Source: Limimonas halophila (GTDB taxonomy: Bacteria > Pseudomonadota > Alphaproteobacteria > Kiloniellales > Rhodovibrionaceae). Taken from it: a stretch of 64,000 nucleotides of DNA. The position numbers and the translations under genes are program-made. Shown here piece after piece: positions 9,024-17,217 of this stretch. Where the stretch lies: assembly GCF_900100655.1 (NCBI RefSeq), contig NZ_FNCE01000002.1, forward strand, positions 1-64,000. Reading direction: 5' to 3'. Positions within the stretch are counted from its first letter, which is position 1, and each line of letters starts with the position of its first letter. The notes under the pieces are model-generated. The model did no database searches and had not been told where the DNA came from. It worked only from the letters and a program-made list of their open reading frames with translations.

Positions 9024-10229
9024 ATGGCGGTACGGGAGCACGCTCGAACGGACGGCGACTGGTACGTCCCCACGCTCGACGAGGTGCGGGAGATCGTCCG
9101 GCGCCACGGTTTGTACCTCGCGGGCCGCGCGGGCGGACGGCGCGCCGATCTGTCGTTCACCGACCTGCGCGGCTTCGACCTGGAAGGGCTCGACCTCTCC
9201 CACGCCGAGCTGACGGGCGCGGTCCTGCGCAAGTGCAACGCGCGCGGCGCCACCTTCAGGGGCTCATCCCTCTTCATGGCCGATCTGCGCGCCTGTGTGC
9301 TGGACAGCGCGGTGTTGGACCGGGCCGACCTGCGCGGCGCCTCCCTGCGCGCGGCACAGTTGAACGACGCCAGCGCCGTGGACTGCGACATCCGCCCGGC
9401 GCGCATCGCCGTGTCGGACGGCGGTAGCTACCGCGACCTGGAACACGCCGCCGACGCCGACGTCATTCCCGCCATGGCGGCCAAGCTCAGCGCGCGTCGC
9501 GCGCGCATGACCTGGGCGCGCCTGGGCGAGTCACAGGCCATGCGCGCCGATTTCAGCGAAACCGATCTGCGCCAAGCGAACTTCAGCCAGGCGACCCTGG
9601 TGCAATGCGTCATGCAGTCGGCGCGGTTGACCGGTGCGAACCTTGAGGGCTGCGACCTCTCCAACGCCGATCTCGCCGCGGCGAACCTGGAGGGCGCGCG
9701 CTTCGACGGGGCGCGGCTGCAGGACACGGACGTGCGCGGTGCCGTGATGGACGAGCACGTGCGGCAGTCCGGGCTGTTCTGGGAAGCGAAGCTTGACGAG
9801 CGCGGCGACGAGGCCGATGCGGTGGCCGTGGCCGACATCCTCGCGGCCCACGAAACCTGGCTGAATTCCAACGGCGAGCGCGGGCACCGGGCCAACCTGG
9901 CGGGCCGCGACCTGCGCGGGCTGGACATGACGGGCGCGCACCTCGCCATGGCCGATCTGTCCGACGCGAAGCTCGCGGATGCGGACCTCGCGCGCGCCGA
10001 ACTGGCGATGGCGGATCTCTCGCGCGCCGATCTGACCAGCGCCAATCTGCACCAGGCCGATCTGCGCGGGGCCAAGCTGGTGGAGGCGAACCTGAGCCAC
10101 GCCAACCTGCGCGCCGCGCGCACGCAGGCGCTGGCGATCAAGGGCGCGTTCTACCGCGTGGACGCCACGGACGCGCGCTTCGACGGCGCCGACCTGCGCG
10201 GCTGCGACCGCGAGAACCTCGGGTTTTAG
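9024..10229 (+). CDS. Pentapeptide-repeat protein with internal duplication
   Basis: A 401-aa protein made largely of A(D/N)LxX five-residue repeats, which fold into a right-handed quadrilateral beta-helix. Three repeat blocks are visible: about residues 41-125, 172-242 and 290-400. Two non-repeat segments end in the same motif, HGLYLAGRAGGRRADL (28-43) and HETWLNSNGERGHRANL (276-292), suggesting an internal duplication of a 'cap plus helix' module. Start ATG at 9024 has GGGAGG upstream. No signal peptide is seen, so it is probably cytosolic. Function is unknown. Its last bases overlap the end of the convergent DUF29 gene by 4 bp. Confidence 0.85.
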   Translation: MAVREHARTDGDWYVPTLDEVREIVRRHGLYLAGRAGGRRADLSFTDLRGFDLEGLDLSHAELTGAVLRKCNARGATFRGSSLFMADLRACVLDSAVLDRADLRGASLRAAQLNDASAVDCDIRPARIAVSDGGSYRDLEHAADADVIPAMAAKLSARRARMTWARLGESQAMRADFSETDLRQANFSQATLVQCVMQSARLTGANLEGCDLSNADLAAANLEGARFDGARLQDTDVRGAVMDEHVRQSGLFWEAKLDERGDEADAVAVADILAAHETWLNSNGERGHRANLAGRDLRGLDMTGAHLAMADLSDAKLADADLARAELAMADLSRADLTSANLHQADLRGAKLVEANLSHANLRAARTQALAIKGAFYRVDATDARFDGADLRGCDRENLGF

Positions 10230-10696
10230 AGCTTCTCGCGCACCGTGCGTTCCGCCGCCTCGACGCTGAAATCGGCGGCCAGCAGATCGTCGAGGGCAAA
10301 GGGGCAGGCGAGGTCGCGCGGCAAACCGGCTTCGCCGTGTTCCGCCATAAGGGTGTTCGCGTTCGTCAGCGCCGTGGCCCACAGCGCGTCGAGATCGACG
10401 TGCTGGCGCAGGCCGGGCGAATAGGCGTCGCGCGCCTGATCCTGGTGTTCGCGCGCCTCGACGATCCAGTGCGCGCGCGGCGCGTCCGCCGGGCTGCCGG
10501 CCAGCTTGCACAGGTGGACCAGAAGCTGGCGCAGATGCGCGCGCAGCTCCCGCAATTCCCGCTTGCCCAAGTCCGCGACCTCGTCGGCGAGATGCTGCGT
10601 GTCGAGATGGTTGCGCCCCCGCAGCGATCGCAGGCGTTCGGCCTGCTGCTGCGTCCAGGTGTAGAAGTCGGTCTCGTACAGGCGTTCGTCCGGCAT
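10226..10696 (-). CDS. DUF29 family protein
   Basis: A 156-aa protein that fits DUF29, a family of helical proteins common in cyanobacteria and alphaproteobacteria with no assigned function. Recognisable features are the opening YETDFYTWTQQQAERLRSL, then HLADEVADLGKRELRELRAHLRQLLVHLCKL and the closing CPFALDDLLAADF. No catalytic motif is evident. It is convergent with and overlaps the pentapeptide-repeat gene by 4 bp. Its upstream region carries the inverted repeat at 10776-10803. Confidence 0.8.
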   Translation of the reverse strand: MPDERLYETDFYTWTQQQAERLRSLRGRNHLDTQHLADEVADLGKRELRELRAHLRQLLVHLCKLAGSPADAPRAHWIVEAREHQDQARDAYSPGLRQHVDLDALWATALTNANTLMAEHGEAGLPRDLACPFALDDLLAADFSVEAAERTVREKL

Positions 10697-10775
10697 CGTC
10701 CAATCGCCCGCCTTGGCTGCCCGAAGCAGCAGTCTACACCCTCACCGTCGAGCGTGACTAGAGCAGATCGCCGTA

Positions 10776-10803
10776 AAGCAGAATCACCCGCGTGATTCTG
10801 CTT
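10776..10803. repeat. Perfect 12-bp inverted repeat with nearby direct half-copy
   Basis: AAGCAGAATCAC (10776-10787) and its exact reverse complement (10792-10803) flank CCGC. A near-copy of one arm, CGTGAATCTGCT, recurs at 10811-10822, 20 bp from CGTGATTCTGCT at 10791-10802. It lies between the end of mfd and the start of the DUF29 gene, both on the minus strand. It could be a weak mfd terminator (only a short T stretch follows) or a protein-binding palindrome. Confidence 0.6.
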
Positions 10804-10894
10804 GCTCGTGCGTGAATCTGCTCGCACTGGAAAAACAGGAGCCTAGCGTGAGATTTCCAACTTTCTCGGCAAACACGATTTCACGCACGATGCT

Positions 10895-13800
10895 CTATGC
10901 CGCTGCCTCTTGCTTGGCGATCTTGGCCAGCTTGTTCAGCAGCTGGTGGATGCCCTTGATGCGCTCCTGCGGCTCGTCCCAGCGGCGGCGGTAGACCAGC
11001 TTCTGGTCCTCCGGGCGCAGGTGGACGGTGCCCACCTCCTGCTTGACGAAGTCCACCAGCCCGCCGGGGTTGGGGAAGGTGTCGTTGTGGAAGGCGAGCA
11101 CGGCGCCTTTGTGCCCGGCGTCGATCTTTTCCACGTTGCAGTCGCGGCAGAGCTGCTTGATCGCCACCACTTCCAGCAGGTTCTCCACCTCGCCGGGCAG
11201 CGGGCCGAAGCGGTCGATCAGCTCGCTGGCGAAGGCGTCGATCTCGCTTTGGTCCACCAGATGCGCGATGCGCCGGTAGAGGCTGAGCCGCACGTTCAGG
11301 TCCGGCACGTAGTGATCCGGGATCATCACCGAGGTGCCGACGTTGATCTGCGGCGTGAAGCCCTGCTCGGCCTCCGCCTTGGCGGTGCCCTTGGCCTCGG
11401 ACACGGCCTCTTCCAGCATCTGCTGGTAGAGTTCCACGCCCACTTCCTTGACGTGGCCCGACTGCTCCTCGCCCAGCAGGTTGCCGGCGCCGCGGATGTC
11501 GAGGTCGTGGCTGGCGAGCGTGAAGCCCGCGCCCAGGTGGTCGAGCTGCTGCATGACGTGCAGGCGCTTTTCGGCCGCGTCCGTCAGTTTGGCGTTGGGC
11601 TTGAGCGTGAGGTAGGCGTAGCCGCGCAGCTTGGAGCGGCCGATGCGCCCGCGAAGCTGGTAGAGCTGCGCCAGCCCGTACATGTCCGCCCGGTGGACGA
11701 GCAGCGTGTTCGCGGTGGGCACGTCCAGGCCGCTTTCGATGATGTGCGTGGACAGCAGCACGTCGATGCGGCCCTCGTAGAAGTCCGTCATGATGGTTTC
11801 CAGCTCGCGCGCGCTCATGCGCCCGTGCGCGACGGCAACCGTGACCTCCGGCACCAGCTTGGAAATCCGCTCGTAAAGTTCGTCGAGGTCCGAGATGCGC
11901 GGGGCGACGTAGAAGGTCTGCCCGCCGCGCCAGTGTTCGCGCAGGATGGCCTCGCGCACCACCACGCCGTCGAAGGGCAGGACGAAGGTGCGCACGGCCA
12001 GCCGGTCCACCGGCGGCTGCGAGATCACGGACAGCTCGCGCACGCCGGACAGCGACAGTTGCAGCGTGCGCGGGATGGGCGTCGCGGTGAGCGTCAGAAC
12101 GTGCAGGTCGCCGCGGAACTCCTTCAGCTTTTCCTTCTGCTTGACGCCGAAGTGCTGTTCCTCGTCCACGATGACGAGGCCCAGGTCGCGGAAGTCCACG
12201 CTCTTGTTGAGCAGCGCGTGCGTGCCCACGACGACGTCCACGGTGCCGTCGCGCAGCCCGCGCTTCACCTTGGTCTGCTCGTTCTGCGAGACCATCCGCG
12301 AGAGCTGCTTCACCTCCAGCGGATAGCCGGAAAAGCGGGACTTGAAGGTGTCGTGGTGCTGGCGCGCCAGAAGCGTGGTGGGGCAGATCACGGCCACCTG
12401 CTTGCCGTTCATCGCCGCCACGAAGGCCGCGCGCAGCGCCACCTCCGTCTTGCCGAAGCCCACGTCGCCGCAGATCAGGCGGTCCATGGGCTTGCCGGCG
12501 GTCATGTCGCCGAGCGTGTCCTCGATGGCCTGGAGCTGGTCGTCCGTCTCGGCGTAGGGGAAGCGGGCGCAGAACTCGTCGTAGGCGGCCGTCGGGATCT
12601 CCATGGGCTCCAACGTGCGCACCTGGCGCTCGGCGGCGATGCGCAGCAGCTGGTCGGCGATCTCCTTGACGCGCTCTTTGACCTTGGCCTTGCGCGCCTG
12701 CCAGTTGCCCTGGCCGAGCTTGTCCAGCTGGACGCCCGCGTCCTCGGAGCCGTAGCGGGACAGCACCTCCAGGCTCTCCACCGGCACGAAGAGACGGTCG
12801 TCGCCGGCGTAGGTGACCTTGAGCATGTCGTGGGGCGCGCCCCCGACCTCCAGGTTCACCAGGCCGTCGTAGCGCCCGATGCCGTGCTCCGCGTGCACGA
12901 CCAGATCGCCGTCGTGCAGCGTGGAGACGTCGGTGAGGAAGTTGTCCGCCTTGCGCTTGCGCCGCGCCGGGCGGGCGATGCGCTCGCCCAGGATGTCCTG
13001 CTCGGAAATCACCGAGGCGTGGTCGCCGACGAAGCCGTGCTCCAGGCTGAGCGTGACCAGCGCCACGGCGTCCGCCGGCAGCTCCCGCGCCTCCGCCCAG
13101 GTCTCCACCGGCGCCAGCTTCGCCAGGCCGTGATCGGTGAGCACGCTGCGCAGGCGCTCGCGCGAGCCCTGGGTGTAGCCCGCGATGGCGACGCGGCGGC
13201 CCGCCTGCTGGTCCTGGCGGATCGTGGTCTGGAGGGTGAGGTAGGGCTCGCCTTCCTCGCCCTTCTTGCGCGCGGCCGTGAAGTCGTGGCCCGGCGCGCC
13301 GCCGGAATCCAGGATGTGCGGGGCGGTGGACGGTGCGGCGAAGGGCGAGAGCGAGGCCACCCCGCGCCCGTCGTCCAGTGCGGCGTCCCAGTCCTCCGCC
13401 GTCAGGTAGAGCAGTTGCGGCGGCAGCGGATTGTAGGTGCCGGCATCCAGCTCGCCACCGCGCTGCACGGTGCGCCGCGCCTCGTAGAACTCCCCGATGG
13501 TTTCCAGGCGCTGGTCGCGCAGCTCTTCGGCCTGGCGGTCCAGGCTCACCGGCGTGTGCTCGGGCAGGTAGTCGAGCAGGGTGTCCAGCCGGTCGTAGAA
13601 CAGCGGCAGCCAGTGCTCCATGCCCGCGTACGGCCGGCCCTCGCTGACCGCGAGGTAGAGGGTGTCGTCCTTGGCCGGCTGGCCGAAGAACTCGCGGTAG
13701 CGCGTGCGGAAGCGTTGGATGGTGTCGTCGTTGAGCACGACCTCGCTGACGGGCTTGAGCGTGAAGTCCGTCAGCTCGCCCGAGGTGCGCTGGGACAGCG

Positions 13801-14398
13801 GATCGAAGGTGCGGATCGTCTCCAGCTCGTCGCCGAAGAAGTCCAGGCGCAGCGGCTCCGCGCGCCCCGGCGGAAAGACGTCCACGATGCCGCCGCGGAT
13901 GGCGTATTCCCCGGCCTCGCCGACGGTGTCGCTGCGCACGTAGCCGTTGGCGGCGAAGAACTGCGTCAGGCGCTCGGGATCGCACTGATCGCCCAGGCCC
14001 AGGTGCATGACCCGCTCGGTCAGCGCCTCGCGCGGGGCCAGCCGCTGCACCAGCGCGTTGACCGTGGTGAGCACGATGCGGCCGGCTTGCGGCCCGGCTT
14101 CGCTTTGCAGGCGGGTGAGGGTGTCGACGCGCTCGGCGACGACGTCGCGGTGCGGGCTGACGCGGTCGTAGGGCAGGCAGTCCCACGCCGGGACCTGCAC
14201 CACCTCGACGTCCGGCGCGAAGAACGCCAGCGCCTCGTGGATGCGGCTCATGCGGGCGTCGTCGCGCGCCACGTGGAGCACCGGCGCGCCCTCGCGGGCG
14301 GCCGCCGCCTCCGCCAGCAGCCAGGCATCGTAGCCTTCGGGCGCGCGCGCGATCACCCAGCGCCCGCCCTCGTCGAAGGCGCGCGCGAGCGCGTTCAC
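10895..14398 (-). CDS. mfd: Transcription-repair coupling factor (Mfd)
   Basis: An ATP-dependent translocase that removes RNA polymerase stalled at lesions and recruits UvrA. The product is ~1167 aa, the normal length. It has the UvrB-like N-terminal region, a CarD-like RNA-polymerase interaction domain (LHDGDLVVHAEHGIGRYDGL), and RecG-like helicase motifs: Walker A GDVGFGKTE near residue 643, DEEQHFG, TATPIPRTL and QLRGRIGRS. A C-terminal TRCF domain follows. I place the start at GTG 14398, giving a GTGA overlap with the sdhE stop; an in-frame GTG at 14434 is also possible. The mfd-sdhE-recG neighbourhood is common in alphaproteobacteria. Confidence 0.95.
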   Translation of the reverse strand: MNALARAFDEGGRWVIARAPEGYDAWLLAEAAAAREGAPVLHVARDDARMSRIHEALAFFAPDVEVVQVPAWDCLPYDRVSPHRDVVAERVDTLTRLQSEAGPQAGRIVLTTVNALVQRLAPREALTERVMHLGLGDQCDPERLTQFFAANGYVRSDTVGEAGEYAIRGGIVDVFPPGRAEPLRLDFFGDELETIRTFDPLSQRTSGELTDFTLKPVSEVVLNDDTIQRFRTRYREFFGQPAKDDTLYLAVSEGRPYAGMEHWLPLFYDRLDTLLDYLPEHTPVSLDRQAEELRDQRLETIGEFYEARRTVQRGGELDAGTYNPLPPQLLYLTAEDWDAALDDGRGVASLSPFAAPSTAPHILDSGGAPGHDFTAARKKGEEGEPYLTLQTTIRQDQQAGRRVAIAGYTQGSRERLRSVLTDHGLAKLAPVETWAEARELPADAVALVTLSLEHGFVGDHASVISEQDILGERIARPARRKRKADNFLTDVSTLHDGDLVVHAEHGIGRYDGLVNLEVGGAPHDMLKVTYAGDDRLFVPVESLEVLSRYGSEDAGVQLDKLGQGNWQARKAKVKERVKEIADQLLRIAAERQVRTLEPMEIPTAAYDEFCARFPYAETDDQLQAIEDTLGDMTAGKPMDRLICGDVGFGKTEVALRAAFVAAMNGKQVAVICPTTLLARQHHDTFKSRFSGYPLEVKQLSRMVSQNEQTKVKRGLRDGTVDVVVGTHALLNKSVDFRDLGLVIVDEEQHFGVKQKEKLKEFRGDLHVLTLTATPIPRTLQLSLSGVRELSVISQPPVDRLAVRTFVLPFDGVVVREAILREHWRGGQTFYVAPRISDLDELYERISKLVPEVTVAVAHGRMSARELETIMTDFYEGRIDVLLSTHIIESGLDVPTANTLLVHRADMYGLAQLYQLRGRIGRSKLRGYAYLTLKPNAKLTDAAEKRLHVMQQLDHLGAGFTLASHDLDIRGAGNLLGEEQSGHVKEVGVELYQQMLEEAVSEAKGTAKAEAEQGFTPQINVGTSVMIPDHYVPDLNVRLSLYRRIAHLVDQSEIDAFASELIDRFGPLPGEVENLLEVVAIKQLCRDCNVEKIDAGHKGAVLAFHNDTFPNPGGLVDFVKQEVGTVHLRPEDQKLVYRRRWDEPQERIKGIHQLLNKLAKIAKQEAAA

Positions 14399-14670
14399 CC
14401 GTTCACGGGGTCGATCCGTTGATTGCACAGCCACCGCAGCAGGTCCGTGTCGTGCTCGGGCGTGGGATCTTCCAGGCCGGTGATCCAGGCGTAAAGCGTG
14501 GCGTCCGGCACCTGGAGAAGCGCCTCGTAGCGTTCCAGTTGCTCGGGGGTCAAGCTGGCGAGGTGGCGGTCGGCGAAGGTGCCGATCAGCAGGTCCATCT
14601 CCCGCGTGCCGCGGTGCCAGCTCATGAAATAGGCGCGCTTGCGCCGCGTCTCGAGGTCGCTGCCGGTCAT
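14395..14670 (-). CDS. sdhE: Succinate dehydrogenase flavinylation factor SdhE (DUF339)
   Basis: A 91-aa protein of the SdhE/SDHAF2 family, which promotes covalent FAD attachment to succinate dehydrogenase subunit A. The family core is clear: RRKRAYFMSWHRGTREMDLLIG, whose RGxxE is the conserved flavinylation motif, then LERYEALLQVPDATLYAWI. The start ATG at 14670 has GGGGAGA upstream. The gene runs directly into mfd (GTGA overlap) and is divergent from recG, so its control region overlaps the recG 5' region. Confidence 0.9.
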   Translation of the reverse strand: MTGSDLETRRKRAYFMSWHRGTREMDLLIGTFADRHLASLTPEQLERYEALLQVPDATLYAWITGLEDPTPEHDTDLLRWLCNQRIDPVNG

Positions 14671-14791
14671 CGGCCTGTCTCCCCTGTGCTGTCTGGATAT
14701 AAGCGAACCTGCCCCAGCTGTCACGGCTTGGGGTGGCGGCGCGTGCCTGCTATGGGATCGCGGGACGCCGCGAGACGGGGAGGGAGCAGCC

Positions 14792-16873
14792 CTGCGCCCG
14801 CAGATCCTCAATCCGCTGTTCGCCGGGATCACCACGCTCAAGGGCGTCGGGCCGCGCAACGCCAAGGCGTTCGCGAAGCTCGCCGGCGAGCGTGTGGTGG
14901 ATCTGTTGTGGCTGCTGCCCACGGGCGTCATCGACCGCAGCCACGCCCCCAGCGTGCGCGAGGCCGAGGACGGCCGCGTCGCCACGCTGACGGTGCGCGT
15001 CGAGGACCACCGCCCGCCGCGCTCCCAGCGCGCGCCCTACCGCGTCATGTGCATGGACGACACCGGCGTGCTGGAGCTGGTGTTCTTCAACGTGAAGGGC
15101 GACCACCTCACGCGCCTCCTGCCGGTGGGCGAGTGGCGCGTGGTCAGCGGCAAGGTCTCGCACTACCAGGGCCGGGTGCAGATCCAGCACCCCGACCACG
15201 TCGTCCCGCCCGAGCAGCGCGGCGAGGTGCAGGGCGTGGAGCCGGTGTATCCGCTCACCGCCGGGCTGGTGCTGAAGGTGGTTCGCAAGGCCATCCGCGC
15301 GGCGCTGTCGCGCACGCCCGACCTGCCGGAATGGCTTGACCCCGCGCACCGCGAGCGCGAGGGCTGGCCCGTGTGGCGCGACGCCGTCGAGGCCTCGCAC
15401 GCGCCGCAACGCGAGGCCGACCTGCAACCCGACACGCCCGCCCGGCGGCGGTTGGCTTACGACGAATTCCTGGCCAACCAGCTCGCGCTCGCCCTCGTGC
15501 GCCGCCAGCAGACGCGCCTGAAGGGCCGGGCGATCCAGGGCGACGGGCACCTGCGCGCGAAGGCGCTCGCGGCGCTGCCCTTCGAGCTGACGGGCAGCCA
15601 GCGCGAGGCGGTGCACGAGGTGCTGGCCGACATGGCCGCGCCGCACCGCATGCTGCGGCTGCTCCAGGGCGACGTGGGCAGCGGCAAGACGGTCGTGGCC
15701 GTCCAGGCCATGCTGGCGGCGGTGGAAGCCGGCTGTCAGGCCGCCGTCATGGCGCCGACGGAGGTGCTCGCGCGCCAGCACTTCGCCACGATCCAGCCCA
15801 TGGCGGAAGCGGCGGGCGTTGAGACGCTGCTGCTCACCGGCAAGGACACCCGCGCCGCGCGCCAGCAGGCGGTGGAAAAGCTGCGAACCGGCGCCGCCGG
15901 CATCGCCGTGGGCACGCACGCGCTCTTCCAGCAGTCCGTGGAATTTCACGACCTCGGGCTGGCGGTCATCGACGAGCAGCACCGCTTCGGTGTGCACCAG
16001 CGCATGTCGCTCCAGGCGAAGGGGAAGGGCGTCGACGTGCTCGTGATGACCGCCACGCCCATCCCGCGCACGCTGCTGCTGACCTCCTACGGCGACATGG
16101 AGGCCTCGCGCATCACGGAAAAACCCGCGGGCCGGCAGCCGGTGGACACGCGCACCGTCTCCCTGGACCGCATTTCGGAGGTGGTCGACGGCGTCGCCCG
16201 CGCCATGGACCAGGGCAGCAAGGTCTTCTGGGTGTGCCCGCTGGTGGAGGAGAGCGAGCAGACCGACGTTTCGGCGGCGGAAGAGCGCTATGCGGTGCTG
16301 AAGGAGCGCTTCGGCGGGCGCGTCGGCCTCGTCCACGGCCGCATGAAGAGTGCCGAGAAAGAGCGCGTCATGGCGGCCTTCCGCGACGGCGACGTGGACC
16401 TGCTGGTCGCCACGACGGTGATCGAGGTCGGCGTGGACGTGCCCGCCGCGACCCTGATGGTGATCGAGCACGCTGAGCGCTTCGGGCTGGCGCAGCTTCA
16501 TCAGTTGCGCGGCCGCATCGGGCGGGGTTCGGCCCGCAGCACCTGCGTCCTGCTGTACCAAGGACCGCTCGGCGAAACGGCGCGGGGACGCCTGCGCATC
16601 ATGCGCGAGACGGACGACGGCTTCCAAATCGCGGAGGAAGACATGCGCCTGCGCGGGGCCGGCGAGGTGCTGGGCACGCGCCAGAGCGGCTTCCCCGAGT
16701 TCCGCGTGGCCGATCCGGGCGCGCACGAGGACCTGCTCGCCGTAGCTCGCGACGACAGCCAGCTCGTCCTCCACCGCGACCCGGAGCTTCAGGGCGAGCG
16801 CGGGCAGGCGCTGCGCGTGCTCCTCTACCTCTTCGAACGCGACGTCGCCGTTCGATATTTGCGATCCGGGTAA
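14792..16873 (+). CDS. recG: ATP-dependent DNA helicase RecG (apparent CTG start)
   Basis: RecG remodels stalled forks and branched DNA. The N-terminal wedge region starts LRPQILNPLFAGITTLKGVG; helicase motifs follow: GDVGSGKT near residue 293, DEQHRFG, TATPIPRTLLL and QLRGRIGRGS. No ATG, GTG or TTG is in frame between a TTG at 14639, which lies antisense inside sdhE, and a GTG near 14890, which would delete conserved residues. A CTG at 14792 is preceded at ideal distance by GGGGAGGG and gives 693 aa, the usual RecG length. I therefore take CTG as the probable start; the TTG at 14639 (744 aa) is the alternative. Confidence 0.92.
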   Translation: MRPQILNPLFAGITTLKGVGPRNAKAFAKLAGERVVDLLWLLPTGVIDRSHAPSVREAEDGRVATLTVRVEDHRPPRSQRAPYRVMCMDDTGVLELVFFNVKGDHLTRLLPVGEWRVVSGKVSHYQGRVQIQHPDHVVPPEQRGEVQGVEPVYPLTAGLVLKVVRKAIRAALSRTPDLPEWLDPAHREREGWPVWRDAVEASHAPQREADLQPDTPARRRLAYDEFLANQLALALVRRQQTRLKGRAIQGDGHLRAKALAALPFELTGSQREAVHEVLADMAAPHRMLRLLQGDVGSGKTVVAVQAMLAAVEAGCQAAVMAPTEVLARQHFATIQPMAEAAGVETLLLTGKDTRAARQQAVEKLRTGAAGIAVGTHALFQQSVEFHDLGLAVIDEQHRFGVHQRMSLQAKGKGVDVLVMTATPIPRTLLLTSYGDMEASRITEKPAGRQPVDTRTVSLDRISEVVDGVARAMDQGSKVFWVCPLVEESEQTDVSAAEERYAVLKERFGGRVGLVHGRMKSAEKERVMAAFRDGDVDLLVATTVIEVGVDVPAATLMVIEHAERFGLAQLHQLRGRIGRGSARSTCVLLYQGPLGETARGRLRIMRETDDGFQIAEEDMRLRGAGEVLGTRQSGFPEFRVADPGAHEDLLAVARDDSQLVLHRDPELQGERGQALRVLLYLFERDVAVRYLRSG

Positions 16874-17099
16874 ACGGTGGGCCGTTTAATCCCGTCCGAA
16901 CGCCATCAATGCGGGCGTTTCGGACTCCAGGCCCATATCGGCTGCCGAAAACGGTGGGCCGTTTAATCCCGTCCGAACGCCATCAATGCGGGCGTTTCGG
17001 ACTCCAGGCCCATATCGGCTGCCGAAAACGGTGGGCCGTTTAATCCCGTGAGAACGCCATCAATGCGGGTGCCCGGCACCAGGCCGATATCGGCCGCCG
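16872..17099. repeat. 77-bp tandem repeat, 2.9 copies
   Basis: Two identical 77-bp units (16874-16950 and 16951-17027) and a diverged third (17028-17099) follow recG immediately; the first unit overlaps its stop codon. Each unit holds a small stem (AAACGG-TGGG-CCGTTT) and a larger imperfect stem (TCCGAACGCC with GGCGTTTCGGA). No open frame spans it. It fills most of the recG-to-kinase gap; the remaining ~118 bp before 17218 hold no recognisable feature beyond the probable kinase promoter. Function is unknown: structured RNA, stacked terminators and a binding array are all possible. Confidence 0.85.
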
Positions 17100-17217
17100 T
17101 GGTTCCATCGGTGTTTGAATGGGCCGCGGGTTTCGACGGCTACCCGAATAGGGTACAAATTTTGGCGTGCTTGCCAGATACAGCGAATTGCGACCGACAC
17201 GTTTGACGCCGCGAACC

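Noticed and set aside
9024-10696. Pentapeptide-repeat and DUF29 genes as a toxin-antitoxin pair
   Set aside because: They are convergent, not an operon, and neither has toxin or antitoxin motifs; the 4-bp overlap is at their 3' ends.
10910-14422. A 1170-aa plus-strand open frame opposite mfd
   Set aside because: A shadow of mfd produced by GC-biased codon use; no recognisable protein family features.
16872-17099. Possible CRISPR array
   Set aside because: The units are contiguous 77-bp tandem copies with no variable spacers, and no cas genes are present.
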